A DNA stretch of 64,000 nt from the NCBI GenBank assembly GCA_002794465.1, contig MTSL01000219.1, forward strand, positions 62,001-126,000, read 5' to 3'. Below the pieces are notes generated by a model. It made no database searches. It was not told where the DNA came from and saw only the letters and a program-made list of their open reading frames with translations. This stretch comes from Paramicrosporidium saccamoebae. Lineage: Eukaryota > Rozellomycota. Shown here one piece after another: positions 10,979 to 20,882 of the stretch (positions are counted from its first letter, which is position 1; each line of letters starts with the position of its first letter). A program made the position numbers and the translations under genes.

Positions 10979-12499
10979 CTAACAGATGGCTGTTATCGAC
11001 TTTGTATCTGAGAAGAACTCCAACGCATATGTACCACCTTCTCTCCCATAACCACTGGATTTCACCCCACCGAAGGGAGTGGCCAGGTCACGTACCATCC
11101 AGCAGTTGATCCAGACCACACCGCTCTTTATTCCACGAGCGACGCGCTGGCCTCGCTTTCCGTCAGAAGTCCAGACCGAGGCTGCCAAGCCATATTCAAC
11201 GTCATTGGCAAGCATAACAGCTTCCTCTTCGGTATCAAATGGCATGACACAGACAACAGGACCAAAGATTTCCTCTTGAATAACTCGTGACTTTTGCGAA
11301 ACACCGGTGATGATTGTCGGAGAGACAAAGAACCCACCCTCACAGCCAGACACTGACACTGCCGAGCCACCGCATAGAATCTGGGCTTTTTCGCCGCGGG
11401 CAAGATCAATATATGAAAGCACCTTTTCCTGATGGGCCTTGCTTACCAAGGCGCCCATATCAGAAGAAGAGTCTAGCGGATCCCCGACCTTTAGTGCAGA
11501 CACTCTGGCGGCGAATGCATCCAAAAACTTTTCGTAGATACTGCGTTGAACGTAGATTCGAGAGCAGCAGAGACATATTTCGCCCTGATTGGAGAAACCG
11601 GCACGAACACTGGTATTAACAGCTGCTTCAAAGTCACAGTCTTCAAAGATAATCGCGGGATTCTTGCCTCCCAATTCAAGTGATACCTTTTTGCCACGGG
11701 AGGCGGCCGTTGCTGCAATTGTTCGCCCCGTAGCAGTTCCTCCCGTAAAGGAGATGGCACTAATTCCAGAATGTCCAACAATAGCCTGGCCAACTGTATT
11801 TCCATACCCAAAGACCACGTTCATGACACCCGGAGGAAATCCAGCAGCCGAAAACAGCTCCAATAACATGTATGCCGTTAAACTGGTTAGTTCGCTCGGT
11901 TTCGCGACAATGCAATTCCCCATGGCTAAAGCGGGGGCAATTTTCCAAGTCAACAAGTATAGGGGAAGATTCCAAGGACTGATGATACCTACGACACCGA
12001 TAGGCTCATGACGAACATTGCTATGGGATATTGCTCCAGGTATTTCCATTTCAGTTGAAATCTCATGGAAATTGACCACGAGGCCAGCATAATACCGAAG
12101 ATTGGTTACACAGCGCGGAATCTCCAGTTCTTGGGCCTGCTTCAAAGTCTTGCCTTGGTCCTGTGACTCCGCCTTTGCTAAAGGTCAGTGAGCGTATCAA
12201 AGTTACCAAACTCGGGGATTCGTTCCTCAAGCAGATCCGCCAGACGATGCATCAACTTTGCACGGTGGGCGCGCGAAGTTTGAGACCAGCCATGGAATGC
12301 TTTTAATGCTGCCTGGACAGCCTCGTTGACGTCCGACTCGGACGAGTCTGGCACACGGCAGTTTACCTATCGTTGTAAATGCTTAAAGGTAGACGAGTAC
12401 AGCCCCCGTGGCTGGATTGAAACTGTCAATGTACTTGTTGCTTAAAGGCTCCACAAGCTTTCCATCAATCAGGTTTTGTAGAGTGATTATCGGCATCAT
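10979..12499 (-). CDS. Aldehyde dehydrogenase, ALDH8A1/2-aminomuconic semialdehyde type
   Basis: NAD-dependent aldehyde dehydrogenase. Exons 12401-12499, 12207-12366 and 10979-12177; introns 34 and 29 nt. The protein starts MMPIITLQNLIDGK and continues SFNPATGAVNCRVPDSSESD after splicing. It has ISPWNLPLYLLTWKIAP, VAKPSELTSLTAYML, the glutamate loop LELGGKNPAIIFED and the catalytic cysteine in NQGEICLCCSR. The combination NLPLYLLTWK plus QGEICLC is characteristic of ALDH8A1 and bacterial 2-hydroxymuconic/2-aminomuconic semialdehyde dehydrogenases, which act in tryptophan-kynurenine or aromatic breakdown. About 480 residues, full length. No presequence is visible, so a cytosolic enzyme. The real substrate is inferred. 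Confidence 0.92.
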
Positions 12500-12589
12500 T
12501 GCAAGTGTCCGTAACGTCCAATGAAGATCCACGGATAGATTAAATGCACCAAATATAGTAACAGCCGATTTATTCACAAGTGGGGCAAC

Positions 12590-13423
12590 ATGATTGGCCC
12601 AAGACCAAGCCACAAAATGACCCGCTGGTGGCCTTCGTCCTGGGGTCGAAAACGCTCCGGAAGCGAGTATAGCGAACCCGAGGCAGACGGTATGAATACT
12701 AACGACGGAAATGCTACTAATCCATTTGCACATGAAGCCTCATCGTCGCGGGTAAGGCTGGAAGAGGGGCACGACGAATCCACGGACCCTGAGCTGGCGA
12801 TATCCCCAAAGAGTATCCAGCTGTTGGAAGAGGCTGAGATTCGAGCACATCATCGTTCAAGACGCAGAAAGTAAGGCTGCAGTTTGTGTACTCATCAACG
12901 TAGGATACTAATAGGAACGATAACAACCATGATTGTGCTGCTTGGAATTATCGTCTTTGTCTTGTTTCCCCGCGAAACATATTTCAACATTGTAGCATTT
13001 GATATTGATGCCAACAACTCGACATATTATGACGGAGGCCAGTTGATGACGAATTGGATTTCGCGAGTCGGAATCGATAACCAAAACTTTTACCCTATCA
13101 GCATCCGGGAGATAAGACTAAAGGCGTTCTTGGACCACGACCGAAGCTCTCCAGTTGGACTGGGCCACGGCAACGATCTGTACTTTCCTTCAAGGTCGCA
13201 CGGTGTGAATCCTGTTGATTTCCGAATGCCCGTCTTCGCCCCCAGTACAGGAAAGCCTAGCTTGATTGCCGAGTGTATGGCAAATGAACGCATAGATTTG
13301 TTCATCACCGCAGAGATAGATTTGAGCTGGACTCATTGGACTGGGCATTGGATTCCAGTCGAGTTTTATGCCACTGTTGACTGTAGACTCCCGGCGGTAG
13401 TCCAGGTCTTTCGGCGTGTATAG
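12590..13423 (+). CDS. Single-pass membrane protein with LEA2-like domain
   Basis: Exons 12590-12870 and 12904-13423 joined over a 33-nt intron. A charged, Ser-rich N-terminal cytoplasmic region ends in RAHHRSRRRK, followed by one membrane span (ILIGTITTMIVLLGIIVFVL). The C-terminal domain has the pattern of LEA-2/WHy-like domains: RVGIDNQNFYPISIREIRLK, then a short strand with P-V-G, then F-P-S-R and P-V-D-F. Type II topology would put the LEA2 domain outside the cytosol, as in fungal vacuole-associated proteins of this kind. The role is unknown. An alternative start is the Met at about 12617. Its start is 90 bp from the divergent aldehyde dehydrogenase. Confidence 0.72.
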
Positions 13424-13968
13424 CCTTCGTTGATGTGATTCACTGAAACCCATTGTAAATAAATGGCTTAAATGTATGTTGCTGTCGCATAGTGGGAATG
13501 TGATACATGGTCGATAACGTGGAAAGGGAATGAAAGAGTTTCCAATCAAATCGTACGTTTATAGTTTTTCCGACTCCACTCTTGATGTTACGCAGTGATA
13601 TTAGCTTAATACATCGAATTGCGAATCTAAAATTAATGCCGCATGGTGGATCAACTCACCATGCTGAGGGCGCAGTAATCCGCACTGAGGAGTGCAATCA
13701 GACGGAACCTTTCCCCCGCAAAATAAGGTTATTAGTTTAATAAATACGTATTACAATTGGTTCTTGAGCGTAGGGTGCTCATCACACAAAGACCTTACTG
13801 ATTCGCGAGAATATACATTTATTAAAGGTGCCTCTATAAGCCATCATCTTCAACGCGCCGGGTAGTGAGATAGCTCTGCCAGGAGTACCAGTGATGATTA
13901 AACGCTTTAGCAGACCTCAATATCATCCCCGGTCCATCTATATACAAGCTCCTACACATGTCCTAGTA
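13424..13968. other. Intergenic interval with two adjacent hairpins
   Basis: No coding region is evident. 13641-13664 forms a perfect 8-bp stem (gcatggtg/caccatgc) with an 8-nt loop. 13682-13695 forms a 5-bp stem (gcact/agtgc) with a gagg loop. They could belong to a structured RNA, but I recognise no snRNA, tRNA or snoRNA signature. An AATAAA near 13457 probably belongs to the LEA2-like gene. Confidence 0.35.
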
Positions 13969-14400
13969 TTATTTGAAAATAACTGCAAAGGCCTCAACCA
14001 ACTGCAGACTATAATCTTGACAAAATTTGGAATTATCCAGAATATCAGGATGCCACTGGACAATTGACGAAAAACTGCCAGCTACCTGGAGATCAGTGCT
14101 AACTACCAACCCTGCAAATCATGAGTCTATGAAAGATTTAAAACCTTTTAGCGAGTGCGGTAACTCGACTTGTTTCCCTTCCAGCTTCCTTCCTCTAAAT
14201 GAAGCTTCTAATGTCAAGGATTTGGCTGGCGAGAAAGGGTCTGGGACACCCAGTGCCCTGTTCTTTGCTACAGAAGGAGACTCGGAGATTGTCGAGCTGT
14301 TTGTGACATGGAAAAACTCTGACACCTCCGTGGGGCCTTCGTAGTCAATGTGGCATGGAATTTGATGGAGGGTAGTCAAAGATGAGCTTTCAGTCAACAT
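13969..14400 (-). CDS. RNASEH2C: Ribonuclease H2 subunit C (Rnh203-like)
   Basis: Accessory subunit of RNase H2, which removes ribonucleotides from DNA. Exons 14145-14400 and 13969-14111; intron 33 nt. The N-terminal part has LHQIPCHIDYEGPTEVSEFF and then ASFRGRKLEGKQVELPHSLK, which match the subunit C signature. After splicing the tail reads SSIVQWHPDILDNSKF and LQLVEAFAVIFK, equivalent to the C-terminal W-x-H/x-x-x-P block. Only 16 bp separate its ATG from that of the divergent mitochondrial RRF gene. Subunit C is often missed by search because it diverges fast, so the call rests on motif order. Confidence 0.82.
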
Positions 14401-14416
14401 GAAAAGAATTTGTTAA

Positions 14417-15208
14417 ATGTTCTCGCGTAGCCTGAAAAGCCTGCCACCCTGCACCTTATGCAAATTTAATGCTAGATACTTTTCCTCAAGGAGAAGTAAA
14501 GACCGCAAGGAAGGGAGCGATACAGCCCCTCAGAGTCTTCCAAAATACATAATCGGGGAAGGGCGATGTTTTGAAGTAGACATTGATTCAGTTTCAGCTG
14601 ACATGAATCTTGCGGTGGAACATTTACGAGCGGAATTTTCTCGTTTACGGGTTGGCAGGGCTTCTAGCGGTATGTATCTTGTACGTTCACTCATAGCTAG
14701 CACTCGTGGAGAATGTCAAGGTAAAGATTTCCAACGGCGGCACCATGCCTCTTGGTAAGCTTGGAAGCTTTATAACCAAAGATTCACAGACCCTGATCAT
14801 GAATGTTTTTGATCTCACAGTAAAAATTAGTCATGAGGTTAATGGTTAGAATGTCAAATGTGTAGGGTCTACCTTGCAAACAGCCGGGATGGACTTGACT
14901 GTAACTACTGAAGGAAGCAAGGTTACCATTGTCCTCCCAAAGTATTATAAGAACTAACACATTACTGATTACATAGAGTCACAAAGGAGTTGAGAGAAAA
15001 GATGGCCAAGGGACTAAGTGAACAGGCTGAGATTGCAAAGCGCATTGTGAGGGATATCAGGACTACTGCCCTCAATTCGACAACTAGCGCTATCAAAGAC
15101 CTTGATCTAAAGCGTCGAGTCGAGATGAGTACGCAAAAGGTTTATTCGTCCATCATGAAGAAAATTGAAGATCAGGTGTCTATAAAGCAAAAAGAAATAC
15201 TGGCATAA
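14417..15208 (+). CDS. RRF1: Mitochondrial ribosome recycling factor
   Basis: Splits mitochondrial ribosomes after termination. Four exons: 14417-14669, 14701-14819, 14850-14941 and 14977-15208, with introns of 31, 30 and 35 nt. The leader MFSRSLKSLPPCTLCKFNAR and the following ARYFSSRR look like a mitochondrial presequence with a cleavage site. The mature protein has LRAEFSRLRVGRASS, TKDSQTLIMNVFD and the C-terminal helix ELREKMAKGLSEQAEIAKR, the RRF landmarks. It pairs divergently with RNASEH2C. Confidence 0.93.
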
Positions 15209-15232
15209 TTTCTTAAATAGCATTGCACTTTT

Positions 15233-16044
15233 ATGGAACCGATAGAGAGTGAGTCTCAGCGGCAATTGCAAGAGCTGCTGTCAGTAGTTTCACATAACGA
15301 AGCACGAATTAGGTTGGTTTGATGCCATTAATACTTACTTTTAACAGGGCACTTGCAGATATTTTGAAGAAGCAGATAGCGGATGCCCGTCCTGAATGCA
15401 GGCTCTTCATTGCCGATGATAGTGCGCCCATCAATGAGACTGATGGTCAGGTCAAAGCGACACCTGGTCTCGGTGGTGTAAGTGATCTTAATGGTCAAAT
15501 TAAAGCGACATCTGGACCCAGTAGTACAAATGAGTTTGATGGTCCAATTAAGGCGGAATCTGGTCCCAGCCATACAGACAATACCCTAAAAGTCAAACAT
15601 GAAGAAAAAGAACCATCTGAATCCACATTGCGTCCTCTTGTTGCACCAAGCGCACCAGACGCATCAAACACATCAAACACATCACGGAAAGTGGCTGTTG
15701 AAAAAGTTGATTGGAAGTCCCCATTGCAGGCTTGTTGTAGAGAGTTACAAAACGACATTACTTCCAATACCCTCAAAAATTCTGATGCCCTAAAGAATAC
15801 CGATTCTCTCAAAATTACCGCCCGCTCTACGGGCCCCACCTGGGACGCCATCTTTGAATCCTTTAATATTGAGGCTGATGCCTCAATTACAGTTCAGCAA
15901 GTTCATCGCGACATTTGTATTTTGTGTCTTGATCAAATTTTCTCGTCATCATCAAAAGCTGACGCTTTAGTGGTCAAGGAAGCGTGGGCTAAATTTGAAG
16001 CAGCCATAGTTTCAATCTATAGTCTTGCTAAAAATGATGTATAG
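15233..16044 (+). CDS. Unknown protein with coiled N-terminus and three 16-residue repeats
   Basis: Not recognised. Exons 15233-15312 and 15348-16044; intron 35 nt. The N-terminal about 50 residues (SESQRQLQELLSVVSHNEAR, then ALADILKKQIADAR) form an amphipathic helix, likely a coiled coil. Residues about 70-117 are three tandem copies of a 16-residue unit with core D/N-G-Q/P-I/V-K-A. A Ser/Asn/Thr-rich linker follows, then a helical C-terminal domain with WDAIFESFNIEAD and LVVKEAWAKFEAAIV. It could be a nuclear adaptor or kinetochore/mediator-type subunit, but nothing supports a specific call. Confidence 0.7.
15442..15585 (+). repeat. Three 48-bp in-frame tandem repeats
   Basis: Three copies of a 48-bp unit (15442-15489, 15490-15537, 15538-15585) inside the unknown gene, each encoding 16 residues with a GQ(V/I)KA core. 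The copies differ mostly at degenerate positions and in the second half of the unit. Confidence 0.85.
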
Positions 16045-16139
16045 CTCATTAACAGTGTATTTCGTTGCCATGGTATCGCCCAGCTTTGTTTATAAGAGCA
16101 TCCTGTGCAAACAGCCAGCAACACTGGTTGCTCTCGCGT

Positions 16140-16649
16140 ATGATCTCCGTTACGACCGCTACATCTTCAGAGTCAGAGCGACGACAAGCAGTTCTTGATG
16201 CCAAGAAATGCCAAGATCTGAACAGACAGATGAGGAGCCTGAAGCTCGAGATTATGGACAAGGATCAACGCATAGCGTCTCTCAATCGAGAACTCCAAGA
16301 CCGTGATCGACTGATCTCGGCCTTGAAACGCAAGCAAGAGCTGCATCCAAAGCCAACAGTTAACACAGTTAACGCAGTTCGCGCAGCTAGAGCGGCTAAC
16401 ACACTTAGCACACTTAACACCATTAAGGCTGTTTCGCGTCCCATAGTGCGCACCGTCCCGATGCATCATACTAGTACGGCTGCAGTGAAAAAGCCAGTTC
16501 CGCCATTCATCAGCTACTGCGCACACCATCGCAATGAACTAAAGGCGAGAAATCCAAACATCTCAGCCACTGATGTGACGCGCATTTTGAGTCAGCAATG
16601 GCGTGCTCTTTCGGCTACGCAACAGCAAAAATATGCTGGAGCCAACTAG
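16140..16649 (+). CDS. Coiled-coil protein ending in a truncated HMG box
   Basis: The first Met in frame gives MISVTTATSSESERRQ; an upstream exon is possible. Residues about 12-70 form a strong coiled coil (KLEIMDKDQRIASLNRELQD). A low-complexity Thr/Asn/Ala linker follows, then the start of an HMG box (PVPPFISYCAHHRNELKARN, then VTRILSQQWRALSATQQQKY). The box stops at about 50 residues, inside the third helix, where a full box has about 70. An AATAAA-like signal follows directly at 16667, so the end looks genuine. It is probably a DNA-binding or chromatin protein, but the shortened box weakens that. Confidence is high for the gene, lower for the function. Confidence 0.7.
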   Translation: MISVTTATSSESERRQAVLDAKKCQDLNRQMRSLKLEIMDKDQRIASLNRELQDRDRLISALKRKQELHPKPTVNTVNAVRAARAANTLSTLNTIKAVSRPIVRTVPMHHTSTAAVKKPVPPFISYCAHHRNELKARNPNISATDVTRILSQQWRALSATQQQKYAGAN

Positions 16650-16799
16650 GTCCTCCACGAGGGGAAATAAAAAGGCTATTAAGCAGTATCTGCTCATAAT
16701 TTGTAATCCTGATAGCTATCCTACAATCGGGTGTGTTGAGGATGGTGGTCTATAATGACACCTTTAATAAATACATACTCTCGTGTACCAACAGGGCTT

Positions 16800-17212
16800 T
16801 TAGTGATGGTGCGTATCCTGCTTAAACTGCTGTCCACAGTATCCACATGTTCCAGTGCCACTCGTATCATCCTATAGTCAGGGTCAGCAAATTTTGCAAG
16901 TACGAGATTGATGAACACTTTTGGATGTCCCAGCAGCCCGCCTCCATCGCAAGCAACAGTTCGAGCTTTAATCGAAAGGACAGGTGTTTGCTTCAGTAAT
17001 TCGATAGCGGATAATGGTCTTGGCTGGCTGTCAAGATTTACCTCAATAAAACGAGGTCCGACCATTGCGTCATTTTTTGGGCGTTGCCGCTGACTCCACA
17101 CTGTTGCTCTGTTTGGGGCTTGCGGGGAGGCACTTCCGACAGCCGTGGGAACCTTGGATTCCGTGCCGAGTTGTCGGAAAAGATTTTTATAGAACTGCCG
17201 TGGAATCGTCAT
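16800..17212 (-). CDS. NDUFS6: Complex I Fe-S protein NDUFS6-like (zf-CHCC)
   Basis: Exons 16904-17212 and 16800-16871; intron 32 nt. The leader [20 protein letters not shown] resembles a mitochondrial presequence. The zinc domain is split by the intron: [18 protein letters not shown] upstream and [12 protein letters not shown] downstream, giving the C-x-GGG-x-LGHP-x-V-x-I-x-L ... C-G-Y-C-G signature. Family knowledge: NDUFS6 is an accessory subunit needed for complex I assembly. Its presence argues that this organism keeps complex I, unlike Rozella and Mitosporidium. Related zf-CHCC proteins without complex I are possible. Confidence 0.88.
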
Positions 17213-17441
17213 TGAAAATATGCAGGCCGCTAACAGTCTAAATAGGTTTTACTTAAAGAGCACATTCTAATGCCGATTGCTAACCAATCAGCACAGTACA
17301 GCTCGACTGATGATGGCGATATATGGCTTATTCGATAGGTCTTGCTGTGTAAACTGTCTCTCACATACTATAAAAATACATTCCACCACCCTCTATCATT
17401 AACTTTCAACGACCCATGCTTCTTGGGCGTTCAAAGCAACG

Positions 17442-18461
17442 ATGGATGTATCTTCGCTAAGTGGCCCTAATGAATGGGCATTTTTGGGAGAGGGTGGGGC
17501 TCATATTGTCTTTAAATATGTCGGACGCGATGAGAGTTTGGTACTTGCCAGATCACACATGTTTATCAACTAGACTGGACTTGCTCTGCGACTCTCCAAG
17601 AGCAACAAAAAGAAGGGCAGTCTTGAGCTAGTCACTGCGATAGCACGATTTGGACTACAAAAATATACTGAGTGCCCCAAGGCCGCCTTTTTTACACCAG
17701 AATTTGCTCGTGTGCTGCTAGATTCAGTGCTGGCACACAGGGCGCTTCATAGACTCCGTGTGCCTGTTGAACTTGACACGGTGGCATGGCTGTATCCTAA
17801 TTACCATGATTCGTCCAAAGACGACGGTTTATTTTATTCTGTGGAAATCAAGGTAATTGCACTTTGATCAACATGACATTTGTAGCCCAAATGGCATGGT
17901 GCTCTTCATTTCATTACAGAGGCGGTTGATAGCAACTCTCCAAGGCATTATGAACTCTGCCGATTTTGTAATCACAACTACAGCATTCAAAGGATTGTTT
18001 CCAAAGTGCCCCGATACTGTCCCGCCTCTCTCTTCTCGTGCCATTTAAAAGAGATTCGCCATGCCATCGAATGTCTTGGACAGGAGCCGAGAAATAATCT
18101 GCGAGTATTTGTAAATGGGATTTCAGTCTCTCCCAATGAGCTTAATGTTTCAGCCAGAGCGGCAGTGACAAAACACTTGGGTCGTGATGTCTTTCTCTCA
18201 CAATTTTCAAAAGTATTATGTTCCATTTGGAAAGAGGTCTTGTTGGGATACCGCCAAGGCCAAACTGATGATCCTAAATGGCGATTCTTGTTGAGGGAGG
18301 CTGTGATGCTCCGGGATTGTTCATTTATACTTCGTTGCTTTGGCAATGGCACTTTTGAGATCAAGTTGATCGATCTTGAGCACAAAAGCGACTCCAAAAT
18401 TGATTACTATATTTTTGAAGTCCAGCAAATGGCCAACCTATTACCAGAGCATTTTGTATAG
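17442..18461 (+). CDS. IPK1: Inositol-pentakisphosphate 2-kinase (Ipk1)
   Basis: Makes inositol hexakisphosphate from IP5, which supports mRNA export and signalling. Exons 17442-17540, 17574-17852 and 17886-18461, introns both 33 nt. Seen: EWAFLGEGGAHIVFKYVG with the nucleotide loop, TGLALRLSK, FYSVEIKPKWHG, the zinc-binding CRFCNHNYS, CPASLFSCHLKEIRHAIECL, NNLRVFVNG, LRDCSFILRC and the C-terminal DLEHKSDSKIDYYIFEVQQM. All Ipk1 landmarks are in order. It lacks the N-terminal extension of animal homologues. Confidence 0.93.
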
Positions 18462-18530
18462 ACCAATTAATATTATACTGCGTAGTGGAGGAGGGGAAAT
18501 ACCACGTACTAAGTCAGGCGGAAAGAGCCA

Positions 18531-18580
18531 AAAAGAGACGAGAAGGGACGAAAAGAGACGAAAAGAGGTGAAAAGAAAAC
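18531..18580. repeat. Five 10-bp purine-rich tandem repeats
   Basis: Five decamers related to aaaagagacg follow the IPK1 stop. All-purine on the + strand apart from single c/t positions. Probably part of the IPK1 3' flank. Confidence 0.8.
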
Positions 18581-18704
18581 TGGTCCGCTGTCGCTCTCAT
18601 GGTTGATCCAACAGCCTACTTATAGTCTCACAAATAACCTAATAATCCTAAAATATCCAGCTAATCAGTCCTCCACATCATGATTATGTATTATGTGAAC
18701 CAGG

Positions 18705-19397
18705 TTAGCATCCCTCCAGCTTGCCCGGATTGCCTGATACAATTCCCCATTTATCGAGAATGTCGTTGTAAATGGCAAGTCTCTCTCTGGCCTTGTCACC
18801 AGCGGGGCATTCCAGCGCATTGATAATCTTTATAGAAGGTCCCAAATTGTACTCTTCAATGTCGGCGAGTTTCAAGGCAGGCCTTACTCTCTTTGTCCAG
18901 AACCATAATGCTGTTCGGAAAGCACCTTCAGGCTCTGACACCAGATTAGGGTTTGTAACGAGTCTGTTATCTTGGTAAACATCTGAGCTGGCTTCTTGAT
19001 AGTTGTAATCGTGTGTTAATTGAATGATTCCTCGGCCATAGTACTGTCCGTATGGACAAGCACCAGTTTTGCAGTCCATCTCTTCCATGTGCTGTAGAGC
19101 GCCAGTTTCCCAGACAGCGTTTGCCATAAACATTGCCTGCTCCTTGAGCGGCATGCTCGGAATGACATACTTTTGGAATGCATCATATAGACTCTGACTG
19201 GGATCAGGGACAATCCCAGGGCCAGCCGCACTTGTTTTCTTGTATGCTTGCACCGCTATCTTGAACTGATCGAATGTGGGGCCAGTATAGTTAGTGCTTG
19301 GGAGGGAAGCGCTATAATCAGCCGAGGGAAAGGCCTGGATTCGGTGCAGTAAATCAGATGTTGCTAAAGCCGCAGCAAGCGATTTGAAATAGATCAT
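18705..19397 (-). CDS. GH19 chitinase, cluster copy 1
   Basis: Family 19 glycoside hydrolase that cleaves chitin. I use the ATG at 19397 (MIYFKSLAAALATS), because the open frame upstream has no ATG; a short spliced leader exon is possible. Catalytic features: the general acid in ANAVWETGALQHMEEM, the paired Glu nearby, and YYGRGIIQLTHDYNYQEAS. Later come TALWFWTKRVRP and the C-terminal RLAIYNDILDKWG...GKLEGC. The substrate-cleft Trp seen in copies 2 and 4 (QLTW) is His here (QLTH). Short linker, no repeats. Lies at the downstream end of four same-strand paralogues. Confidence 0.9.
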   Translation of the reverse strand: MIYFKSLAAALATSDLLHRIQAFPSADYSASLPSTNYTGPTFDQFKIAVQAYKKTSAAGPGIVPDPSQSLYDAFQKYVIPSMPLKEQAMFMANAVWETGALQHMEEMDCKTGACPYGQYYGRGIIQLTHDYNYQEASSDVYQDNRLVTNPNLVSEPEGAFRTALWFWTKRVRPALKLADIEEYNLGPSIKIINALECPAGDKARERLAIYNDILDKWGIVSGNPGKLEGC

Positions 19398-19575
19398 TGC
19401 AGTGATGGAAATACTGTAGAGCACCGACAAGAGGCAGGTTGAATTGGATGCAGTGCTTGCCACCGGTATGAAAGGCTGCGCATTTAGTCATGCGCTATAA
19501 AACTATGAATGCAGTCATGCACTTTTCGGTCGTTGGCCAATCATCAATGACTGAATTTTACTGTGGTTACAAGAA

Positions 19576-20760
19576 CTAGTTGTCTATAGGAGTTGTCGTC
19601 GGCTGTGACTCGATCTTTCCCAATGCAGTGGCCACTGCCCAGGGAGTGGTGAAGATGGTTTCATCTATAGTTTCCGTCTCGTAATATTCCATTGTTTCGG
19701 TAGTGCCAAGCTTATCGGCCCTGAAGTAGTATGGACCAACATAGCAGCCCGTCATTGTCCCTGGCCGAGTTGAGTCGATGCCCCACCGCATCAAAATCTC
19801 ATTGTAGATCCTTAGTCTTTCGAGAGCGGCAGGCGCACGTCCGCCGCACTCTAGTGGCCCGTTTATGGCCATGATTGTATGTCCAAACTCGAATCTATCA
19901 AGAGCACCGTTTTTGATTACTGGAGCAACATGGCGTTGCCAGTAATAGTGAGCGGTCTTCCAGGAAATGTCTACGCGAGTCACGAGTTCAGGTTCACGGA
20001 GTAACAAATCATTGCCAAATATGGCGTAGCTCGCATCGCGATAGTTATAGTCCCATGTTAGTTGGATACAACCACGACCAAAGTATTTGCCATATACACA
20101 TCCACCATGCCGGCATGCAATCTCTTCAGTATGAATCAAGCCAACAGTTTCCCAAACAACGTTAGCTAGGAACATTGCCTGTTCTGAGAGGCTCATCTTC
20201 CGCGCTATCAAGTCTTGATACCAGTAGTACATTTCTATGGAAGGCTTTGGTGGATGCCCCCCTATGTTGGTGACTGAGTAAGCATCGATGGCATCGGAGA
20301 ATTCTTCATATGACGGTCTCTTTGGGATTCTTCTCCATGGCCTAGGCGTAGGTGTCGGAGTGGGGGTAGACGTTTGGCGGGTAGCCTCTGCCGTTCCAGC
20401 CTCATCCAGTGTCGTCGTGCCTGTCTCTGTATCCAGATCTTCTATAGTCTGGACTGTGCCAGTGAAATTATTTGACAGAGAGATTGCTTCTATCGGAGGC
20501 TCTTTATGGCTAGGCCGAACTATCGGATAGGATTCATCTTTGCCAATTTCTCTCCATGTTCCGTGAGTCTCATTTCCTCGGTACCTCCCTGCGGGCCGGG
20601 GAGCTTCTTCGATCGGATTGGGAGCGTATTCCCAGCCATCATAATCCCAGTATTGACGTGCACGCGGTGCACCGATTGAGTCTAGTGGTCCATTCTGGTC
20701 TTCTTCAGCCTTGACAAACACCAATGCGATCAGTACTATTAGCACCGTACCTACAACCAT
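19576..20760 (-). CDS. GH19 chitinase, cluster copy 2, with N- and C-terminal extensions
   Basis: 394 residues. N-terminal MVVGTVLIVLIALVFVKAEE is a signal peptide or anchor. About 150 residues of acidic, Tyr/Pro/Thr-rich spacer precede the catalytic domain, including a TPTPTPTPRP run. The domain has LANVVWETVGLIHTEEIACR, KYFGRGCIQLTWDYNY and HTIMAINGPLECGG. Unlike the other copies it continues past the final TMTGC with about 55 Thr/Glu/Tyr-rich residues. This is the most divergent paralogue and probably the oldest. Confidence 0.92.
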   Translation of the reverse strand: MVVGTVLIVLIALVFVKAEEDQNGPLDSIGAPRARQYWDYDGWEYAPNPIEEAPRPAGRYRGNETHGTWREIGKDESYPIVRPSHKEPPIEAISLSNNFTGTVQTIEDLDTETGTTTLDEAGTAEATRQTSTPTPTPTPRPWRRIPKRPSYEEFSDAIDAYSVTNIGGHPPKPSIEMYYWYQDLIARKMSLSEQAMFLANVVWETVGLIHTEEIACRHGGCVYGKYFGRGCIQLTWDYNYRDASYAIFGNDLLLREPELVTRVDISWKTAHYYWQRHVAPVIKNGALDRFEFGHTIMAINGPLECGGRAPAALERLRIYNEILMRWGIDSTRPGTMTGCYVGPYYFRADKLGTTETMEYYETETIDETIFTTPWAVATALGKIESQPTTTPIDN

Positions 20761-20882
20761 GGAACAGTCGACTCCATACTCTGCATTTCAGGGTACGCAA
20801 AGACAAACAATGGCGTTGCTATGTCACCTATTCATGGTTGGTTTATTCAGAAACTTTGTATATCTTACATGCATTTACTGGT

